10,648 nucleotides of DNA from Anammoximicrobium sp964486845 (GTDB taxonomy: Bacteria; Planctomycetota; Planctomycetia; Pirellulales; Pirellulaceae): positions 1-10,648 of the forward strand of contig CAZAQY010000289.1 in NCBI GenBank assembly GCA_964486845.1, written 5' to 3'. The notes under the pieces were generated by a model. The model worked only from the letters and a program-made list of their open reading frames with translations. It did not search any database and was not told the origin of the DNA. Positions 6,210 to 10,648 of this stretch are shown piece by piece (the first letter of the stretch is position 1; each line of letters starts with the position of its first letter). The translations under genes and the position numbers were made by a program.

Positions 6210-7415
6210 TTACCCCATCATCGTCATCGTGTCGAATACCGGCAGCAGCAGCGCCACCAGCACGAACCCGATCAGCACTCCCATGACCAGCAGCATCGCC
6301 GGTTCGGCCATCCGGACGACCATGTCGATCTGCCGGGCCGTGCGGCGGTCGATGCCGTCGGCGATGCCCACCAGCACCTGGTCCAGGTTGTTCGCTTGCT
6401 CCGCTACGTGAATCATCGCCATCACGGGCTTGGGAATCAATCCGCAGGCGGCCAACGGCGCCGACAGTGTCTCGCCGGCCGACACGTTTTCCGCCGACTC
6501 GCGAATGGCCCGCGCCAGGACGCGGTTGCCGGCCGAATCGCTGCTGATCTCCAGCGATTTCAGCAGCGGCACCCCGTTCCTCAGCAAGGTGCCCAAAATA
6601 CGGCAGAAACGCGACACGGCATAGCTGTGAAACACGGGCCCGGCCAGCGGAATTCTCAGTTTCCAGCGGTCCACCCACAGGCGGCCGCGCTCGCTCTGGG
6701 CCAGGCGCCGCAGCCAGAACGCCAAGCCGGCCACGGCCGCCGCCACCAGCACGCCGTAGCGGCCCAGGAAATCGCTCATGCCCAGCAGAACCACCGTCGG
6801 CAGCGGCAATCCCCCCGCGTCCTGTTCCAGCCGCGCGAACAACTCGGCGAATTTCGGCACAAACACCACAATCAACACGGTGGTGATGACCACTCCCAAC
6901 GACGCCAGGAAAACCGGGTAGATCATCGCTCCGCTGACGCGGGATTTGAGTTCCTGCTGCTGTTCCAGGAAGTCGGCCGTGCGCTTCAGGGCATCTTCCA
7001 GGAAAGCGCCTTCCGCGCCGGCGCGCACCATGCTCACCGCCAATTCGCCGAACACCGCCAGGTGCTTGCTCATGGCCTCGTCCAACGGCGTGCCCTCGGC
7101 CACCTGGTCGCGGACATCCGAGAGGACGTCGGCCAAGCCCGGATGCGGGCATTGGGCCGAAAGGATGCTCAGCGCCTCCAACAGGGGAACGCCGTTCTGC
7201 AGCAGGTCGGCCAATTGGGCCAGGTTCGAAACCAGCACCGTCGTCTTCACGCGCCGCTGCAGACTCCACGGCGCGCGGCGCTTTTCCGCCACGTGCAGCG
7301 GAAACAGCTCACGCTCCGCCAGGGTGGCGAGCGTCTCGCGCTTGCTGGCCGCCGTGATCGTGCCCATCACGTCTTCGCCGGCCAGTGTTCGAGCCGTGTA
7401 GGTGAACTGAGGCAT
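6210..7415 (-). CDS. gspF: Type II secretion inner-membrane platform protein GspF
   Basis: GspF is the polytopic inner-membrane protein that works with the GspE ATPase to drive pseudopilus assembly. At 401 residues it has the normal family length. It shows the two tandem T2SSF domains: the first spans about 62-185 and the second about 265-388, with an internal duplication visible as LADLLQNGVPLLEAL (68-82) and LGTLLRNGVPLLKSL (274-288). Hydrophobic segments lie at about 166-188, 219-236 and 374-394, the usual three helices. The opening MPQFTYTARTLAGEDVMGTI is typical. The ATG at 7415 is four bases after the gspE stop, so it is probably translated by coupling; no strong ribosome site is seen. 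PilC of type IV pili is the closest alternative, but the downstream GHIJK set fixes the assignment. Confidence 0.97.
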   Translation of the reverse strand: MPQFTYTARTLAGEDVMGTITAASKRETLATLAERELFPLHVAEKRRAPWSLQRRVKTTVLVSNLAQLADLLQNGVPLLEALSILSAQCPHPGLADVLSDVRDQVAEGTPLDEAMSKHLAVFGELAVSMVRAGAEGAFLEDALKRTADFLEQQQELKSRVSGAMIYPVFLASLGVVITTVLIVVFVPKFAELFARLEQDAGGLPLPTVVLLGMSDFLGRYGVLVAAAVAGLAFWLRRLAQSERGRLWVDRWKLRIPLAGPVFHSYAVSRFCRILGTLLRNGVPLLKSLEISSDSAGNRVLARAIRESAENVSAGETLSAPLAACGLIPKPVMAMIHVAEQANNLDQVLVGIADGIDRRTARQIDMVVRMAEPAMLLVMGVLIGFVLVALLLPVFDTMTMMG

Positions 7416-7419
7416 GACG

Positions 7420-9117
7420 CTAATCGACCTTGGTGACCCGCAGGACCTCCTCGATGGTCGTCTGCCCGCGGCAGACCTTCCGCCAGCCGTCCTGCCGCAG
7501 CGTCCGCATGCCGGCTTGCACCGCCGCCCGTTTGATCAGATTCGTGGGCGTCCTTTCGGCCGCCAAGCGGCGGATCTCGTCGTTGGTCGCCAGCAACTCA
7601 TAAATGCCCGTGCGCCCGCGGTAGCCCGTCCCGCGGCATTGCCGGCAGCCGACCGCCCTGTAAATCGCCCCCCCGTCCTTGCGGGACTCCTCTCGCGGAA
7701 AATCTTCGGGCACGTCCTCCGGGCGCGGGACGTACGACTCGCAGCATTCAGAACACAGCGTCCGCACCAGTCGCTGAGCCAGGATTCCTTCCACCGTGCT
7801 GCAGACCAGGAAGGGTTCGACCCCCATATCCGACAGCCGCATGAACGCTCCCGCGGCATCGTTGGTGTGCAGCGTGCTGAACACGAGATGGCCGGTCAGC
7901 GAAGCCTGCACTGCGTTCTCGGCGGTCTCCAAGTCGCGGATTTCGCCCACCAGCACCACGTCGGGATCGTGCCGCAGGATGCTCCTCAAGCTGGCCGCAA
8001 AGGTCAGCCCGACTTTCGTGTGCACCTGGATCTGGTTGATCCCGTCCAGTTGATACTCGATCGGGTCCTCCGTGGTGATGATCTTGGTCTTTTCGTCCTT
8101 CAGTTCGTTCAGTGCGCTGTACAGCGTCGTCGTCTTGCCGGAACCGGTGGGCCCGGTGACCAGGATGATTCCGTGGGGCTGCTTGATCAGGCGCTGGAAG
8201 TGCTGGTACACGTCCCGGCTCATGCCCACACCGCGAAGCGAGAAATTCATCCGGTCCTTGTCCAGAATCCGCATCACGATGCCTTCGCCGTGCAGCATGG
8301 GGATCATCGACACGCGGATGTCGATTTCGCGTCCCGACACGCGAAGCTTGATGCGTCCGTCCTGGGGCACCCGTTTCTCCGCGATGTTCAGCCGCGCCAT
8401 GATCTTCAGGCGGCTGATGATCGCGGCTTGGAAGCGATGGATCTGCGGCGGCGCAGGCTGGGTCTGCAGCACGCCGTCGATCCGATAGCGGATCTTCAAA
8501 CCGCCGGCCTGGGCTTCCAAGTGGATGTCGCTGGCCCGAGCCTCGATGGCCTCCACCAGGATCTCGTTCACCAGCCGCACGACGGAAGCTTCTTGAGCCG
8601 CCTCGGACGCTTCCGAACGGTCCCACTCCGGCTCGTCCAGCACCTCGATGCGGCTGTCCTGCTCCGCGCGGATCGCCATCAGATCGTCGATCGTCTCCGC
8701 GCCGACGCCCAAGTGCAGCTTGACCAGACGCGCCAGTTCGTCGGCCAGGGCGATCACCGGGACGACACTTTCCGGCACCGCCGCGCCGACCGCGTCCAGC
8801 GCCGTCAGATCGAAGGGGTTGCTGGTCGCCACGATCAGCGAACCCTCGCGGTACTCCAGCGGAAACACGCTGTAGCGGTGAATCAACCGGAGCGGAAAAC
8901 GGCGCAGCACATTGGGGTCAATGGCGGCCATCGACAAGTCGACGTAATCCATGCCCAGTGCCACGCCCACGGCCCGCATCAGGTCTTCGGCCGAGGCGTA
9001 CTCCAACTCCAGCGTCAGCGCATCCAGGCAGCCATCGCTGGCCAGACACTGGCGCACCATCTCCAACTCGTCGGGGCTGAGTCTTGTCCCAGCCTCATAA
9101 GTCTTGGCAACAATCAT
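7420..9117 (-). CDS. gspE: Type II secretion ATPase GspE
   Basis: GspE is the cytoplasmic hexameric ATPase that powers pseudopilus extension. The 565 residues contain an N-terminal T2SSE_N domain (about 40-145), an Asp/Glu-rich linker, and the ATPase core. Walker A GPTGSGKTT is at 322-330, the Asp box ITTEDPIEYQ at 347-356, Walker B DPDVVLVGEIRD at 384-395 with Glu392, and the His box TGHLVFSTLHTND at 408-420. The zinc subdomain typical of GspE is intact: CxxC at 455-458 and CxxC at 491-494. PilB is the main alternative; neighbouring pseudopilin genes favour GspE. The ATG at 9117 is the first in-frame ATG after a TAG 24 bases upstream; its ribosome site is poor. It is the first gene of the cluster, behind a roughly 235-base leader from a putative promoter. 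Confidence 0.97.
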   Translation of the reverse strand: MIVAKTYEAGTRLSPDELEMVRQCLASDGCLDALTLELEYASAEDLMRAVGVALGMDYVDLSMAAIDPNVLRRFPLRLIHRYSVFPLEYREGSLIVATSNPFDLTALDAVGAAVPESVVPVIALADELARLVKLHLGVGAETIDDLMAIRAEQDSRIEVLDEPEWDRSEASEAAQEASVVRLVNEILVEAIEARASDIHLEAQAGGLKIRYRIDGVLQTQPAPPQIHRFQAAIISRLKIMARLNIAEKRVPQDGRIKLRVSGREIDIRVSMIPMLHGEGIVMRILDKDRMNFSLRGVGMSRDVYQHFQRLIKQPHGIILVTGPTGSGKTTTLYSALNELKDEKTKIITTEDPIEYQLDGINQIQVHTKVGLTFAASLRSILRHDPDVVLVGEIRDLETAENAVQASLTGHLVFSTLHTNDAAGAFMRLSDMGVEPFLVCSTVEGILAQRLVRTLCSECCESYVPRPEDVPEDFPREESRKDGGAIYRAVGCRQCRGTGYRGRTGIYELLATNDEIRRLAAERTPTNLIKRAAVQAGMRTLRQDGWRKVCRGQTTIEEVLRVTKVD

Positions 9118-9350
9118 CAGTCCGTTGGTCTGTACACGCTAGGAAGGTTGGCAAGGAAGGACATTCGCCGTTCCATCTCGCGGCACCAGATGCCATCCGG
9201 GCATCCGTTCTACCCTTCGCACGTTTGAAGCAAATCGAGCGCCGGTTCCAGGCTAGCAACCTCCAACCGGCGTAAATCTCAGGCGTGTAGCGGCAAGGCA
9301 GGGGTAACCAAACAAAGGCAGTACATTAGTCAAAGTCACTCCACTTCAAC
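9118..9350 (-). promoter_or_regulatory. Leader region (5' UTR) of the gsp operon
   Basis: If the promoter at 9358-9385 is used, the transcript starts near 9351 and carries roughly 235 untranslated bases before gspE. I see no open frame on minus that looks coding here. The main structure is the stem-loop at 9240-9272. No known riboswitch pattern was recognised. Confidence 0.45.
9240..9272 (-). promoter_or_regulatory. Stem-loop in the gspE leader
   Basis: CGCCGGTT (9240-9247) pairs perfectly with AACCGGCG (9265-9272); after a 2x2 mismatch AGG pairs with CCT, leaving a 7-base loop. It lies about 120 bases before the gspE ATG. No T run follows, so it is a structural element rather than a clear terminator. 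Confidence 0.5.
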
Positions 9351-9357
9351 ATCCCGT

Positions 9358-9385
9358 ATTTTATTGAGCCTGAAAACTGTGTCAA
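9358..9385 (-). promoter_or_regulatory. Sigma70-like promoter for the gsp operon
   Basis: On minus a perfect -35 TTGACA (9385-9380) is followed after 16 bases by TAAAAT (9363-9358), a 5-of-6 match to the -10 consensus. The predicted start is near 9351. It faces gspE, has no competing gene between, and lies in a locally AT-richer stretch. Confidence 0.65.
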
Positions 9386-9400
9386 CTGCGAGAATGGCCT

Positions 9401-9479
9401 ATCCCGGCGCAATCTTGTGCGGAAAAAAACTTTTTTCCCAGAGGAAGAAAACGGCCTAATTCCTCCTTATGGCCGGGAT
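9401..9479. repeat. Nested dyads upstream of the gsp promoter
   Basis: Three inverted repeats share this stretch. The outer arms are ATCCCGGC (9401-9408) and GCCGGGAT (9472-9479). GCGCAA/TTGTGC (9407-9412 and 9415-9420) allows one wobble pair. GGAAAAAA/TTTTTTCC (9421-9428 and 9431-9438) is perfect. They lie 15 to 95 bases behind the -35 box and may be operator or curved-DNA sites, or relics of an older element. Between here and 9560 I see no gene. Confidence 0.5.
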
Positions 9480-9559
9480 TCGCATACGTTGGATTGATGT
9501 GACCCTGGAGTCCCGCTGATTGCACGCCAGGCCCTTCTCGCTGGTTCGCAACACTTGAC

Positions 9560-9748
9560 TCGACATCCCTTTGCGCCACGATCGATGAACTCGGCGGCGA
9601 GCACGATCTACCGCCCATCCAGCGCTTCGCGGCATTCAGTTCGAGTACACCCGCAACGGTACCTTATGCTTGATTGGGAACTAGCATGTGGTACTTGGAC
9701 AAATGATCACGCTGACAATCCGCCCGACCCGGACGGAGGAAGATGCCT
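9560..9748 (+). pseudogene. Remnant of an IS630-type transposase
   Basis: One frame (9616-9751) reads HPALRGIQFEYTRNGTLCLIGN, then TAG at 9682-9684, then HVVLGQMITLTIRPTRTEED. From memory this resembles the catalytic-domain stretch of IS630-family transposases, in which an EFEY-x-RHGT-like motif is followed by a strand and TRTE. The TAG replaces what is probably a Trp codon. In another frame just upstream, CATIDELGG (about 9574-9600) could be the first catalytic Asp-Glu block, implying a frameshift or small deletion between them. The downstream half of the transposase, with the later catalytic residues, is missing: the sequence passes directly into the SPFH remnant on the other strand. No terminal inverted repeats or target duplication were found. 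Family call is inference from short motifs. Confidence 0.5.
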
Positions 9749-10253
9749 TGTCGTGGCCGCCTCTGCCGGCCTGGACCTGCAGCACGGGCTGGGCTCGTTC
9801 GCCACTGCACAGCACGACGAGTAGATTCGAGATCAAGGCATCGCGATCGGCCTCGTTGACCTCCAATCCGGCCGCCTTGAGTTGCTCCACGGCGTCGTGG
9901 ACGATCCCGACCGCTCCCTGGACAATCGTCTTGCGGGCGTCGATCAGCGCCAAGGCTTGCTGCCGCATCAGCATGGCCTGGGCGATCTCGGGCGCGTACG
10001 TCAGGTCGTTCAGGCGGACGCCCAGCACGCGGATGCCGGCCGGATTGACAGCCTCCTACAACTCGGCGATGAACTTGTCCGTAACCGCCTCGCTCTCCTT
10101 CTTCAGGCAGGGCTTGGTCTCGTCGGCGGATTCGTAGGGGAACTTCGACGCCACTCGCTTGACGACCGCCCCGGCCTGGTCCTCGATGGACTGCTTGTAG
10201 TTCTCGACGTGCAGAGCGGCCCGGATATCGTAGACGTGTCGGTCCGCGACGCG
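9745..10253 (-). pseudogene. SPFH/Band 7 family protein, 5'-truncated with internal stop
   Basis: One minus frame from 10253 to about 9745 matches the C-terminal half of SPFH/Band 7 (stomatin/prohibitin-like) proteins: AALHVENYKQSIEDQAGAVV, KRVASKFPYES, then RVLGVRLNDLTYAPEIAQAM, LMRQQALALIDARKTIVQGA and ISNLLVVLCSGERAQPVLQV. Family role: membrane-scaffold proteins that oligomerise in lipid microdomains. The frame is broken by a TAG at 10056-10058 after KFIAEL and continues in the same frame with EAVNPAGIRV, so one C-to-T change (CAG to TAG) explains it. The N-terminal membrane segment and first half of the SPFH domain are absent; upstream the frame runs into a palindromic repeat and the end of the preceding gene. 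The 3' end is replaced near 9745 by the antisense of the transposase remnant. A non-functional relic is very likely. Confidence 0.82.
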
Positions 10254-10275
10254 GTTCCGCTCGGGGAGCGAGCGG
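10244..10275. repeat. Palindromic repeat between the glycosyltransferase and the SPFH remnant
   Basis: Two adjacent dyads: CCGCG-A-CGCGG (10244-10254) and CCGCTCG-GGGAG-CGAGCGG (10257-10275, perfect 7-bp stem, 5-base loop). The second starts one base beyond the stop codon of the upstream gene. Such dyads are, from memory, part of a dispersed planctomycete repeat that is often mis-translated as GRSLPERN-type peptides, as in the frame here. It marks the point where homology to SPFH proteins is lost. Confidence 0.7.
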
Positions 10276-10276
10276 C

Positions 10277-10648
10277 CTACGGTGATGGGCTTCGCGACCC
10301 GAACGTGCGTGACACGATCCACCGCGCGCCAAACGCCGCCGCCAGGCAGACCACGGGCATCAGCGGGGCGCGCATCCGCAGATTGCTCCAGTACACGGCG
10401 TGCATGAGCGTGAAACTCAGGCACAGCAGGAGCCCCCAAAGCCAAGGCGGATGCCACCACCGGCGTCCCAGCAATCCTGCGCCGAGCAGCGCCAGCGCAG
10501 AAACCACAACGTACCAGACGCCGACCGCATATCGGGCGAAACGCTTAGCAGCCGATTCGCTGGATTCGACTTGGTGGGGCAGCACTCCCCACAGACTGCC
10601 GATCCGAAAAACGCTGGCCCTCACGAATCCGGCCGGATCGCGCCGGAT
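10277..10648 (-). CDS. Polytopic membrane protein, probable glycosyltransferase family 39-type, C-terminal part
   Basis: The last 123 codons of a gene that enters from the right edge; the frame is open to 10648. It shows an amphipathic start DPAGFVRASVFRIGSLWGVL, then hydrophobic segments at about 41-60 and 69-86, and a third after the motif HAVYWSNLRMRAPLMPVV (83-100). From memory, this last motif is typical of the C-terminal end of planctomycete glycosyltransferase (dolichyl-phosphate-mannose mannosyltransferase-like) proteins, integral membrane enzymes that transfer sugars from lipid carriers. The catalytic N-terminal part is outside the window, so activity cannot be judged. The final residues SRTFGSRSPSP lie at the edge of the palindromic repeat, so the original C-terminus may have been altered by it. 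Family call is moderate. Confidence 0.72.
   Translation of the reverse strand: MRRDPAGFVRASVFRIGSLWGVLPHQVESSESAAKRFARYAVGVWYVVVSALALLGAGLLGRRWWHPPWLWGLLLCLSFTLMHAVYWSNLRMRAPLMPVVCLAAAFGARWIVSRTFGSRSPSP

Noticed and set aside
6106..7269. Second minus-strand open frame over gspF
   Set aside because: Shifted frame of gspF with low-complexity Gly/Arg composition.
6396..7436. Plus-strand open frame antisense to gspF
   Set aside because: Shadow of gspF: rich in Gln/His/Arg with no membrane segment or motif.
7414..9228. Long plus-strand open frame of 604 codons antisense to gspE
   Set aside because: It exactly shadows gspE, which has every catalytic motif; the antisense translation is Arg/His/Gln-rich with no recognisable domain, as expected from GC-rich codon use.
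9382..9618. Minus-strand 78-codon frame upstream of gspE
   Set aside because: It overlaps the transposase remnant, the nested dyads and the promoter; its composition looks random and no ribosome site is seen.
1..10648. tRNA or rRNA genes
   Set aside because: No cloverleaf-like segments or conserved rRNA stretches were recognised on either strand by eye.

Overview
The window is GC-rich chromosomal bacterial DNA, most probably from a planctomycete of the Pirellula type. The reasons are an EFGHIJK type II secretion cluster with unusually long minor pseudopilins, protein fragments that match planctomycete families as I remember them, and dense short palindromic repeats in gaps and even inside a gene. 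The lineage call is inference and was not checked by any search.

Layout. Positions 1-347 (minus) hold the N-terminal 115 residues of a type III-like (Mod) DNA methyltransferase that runs off the left edge. A small plus-strand gene (about 658-957) encodes a protein with four 9-residue repeats. From 9117 down to 1102, all on minus, lies the core: gspE, gspF, gspG, gspH, gspI, gspJ, gspK. These give the cytoplasmic ATPase, the inner-membrane platform protein, the major pseudopilin and four minor pseudopilins. H/I and J/K are joined by ATGA overlaps, E/F and I/J by gaps of 4 and 3 bases. Two real gaps interrupt the run: F-G (100 bases, with a hairpin) and G-H (about 230 bases, with a 27-base imperfect inverted repeat). 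The gaps leave the major pseudopilin gene as its own segment, which would let it be made in different amounts from its neighbours. A good sigma70-like promoter lies about 240 bases upstream of gspE, with several dyads behind it. gspC, gspD, gspL, gspM and the prepilin peptidase are not in the window.

Right part (9560-10648). This is a decayed zone: the C-terminal part of a polytopic membrane protein (probably a family 39-type glycosyltransferase) runs in from the right edge; a palindromic repeat follows its stop; then comes an SPFH/Band 7 gene that has lost its 5' part and carries an in-frame TAG; its 3' end runs into a plus-strand remnant of what looks like an IS630-type transposase, itself with a nonsense codon.

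I found no complete new system. The best leads are palindromic repeats that code for the part of GspK removed by prepilin peptidase, the repeat structures isolating gspG, and the layered decay upstream of the secretion operon.
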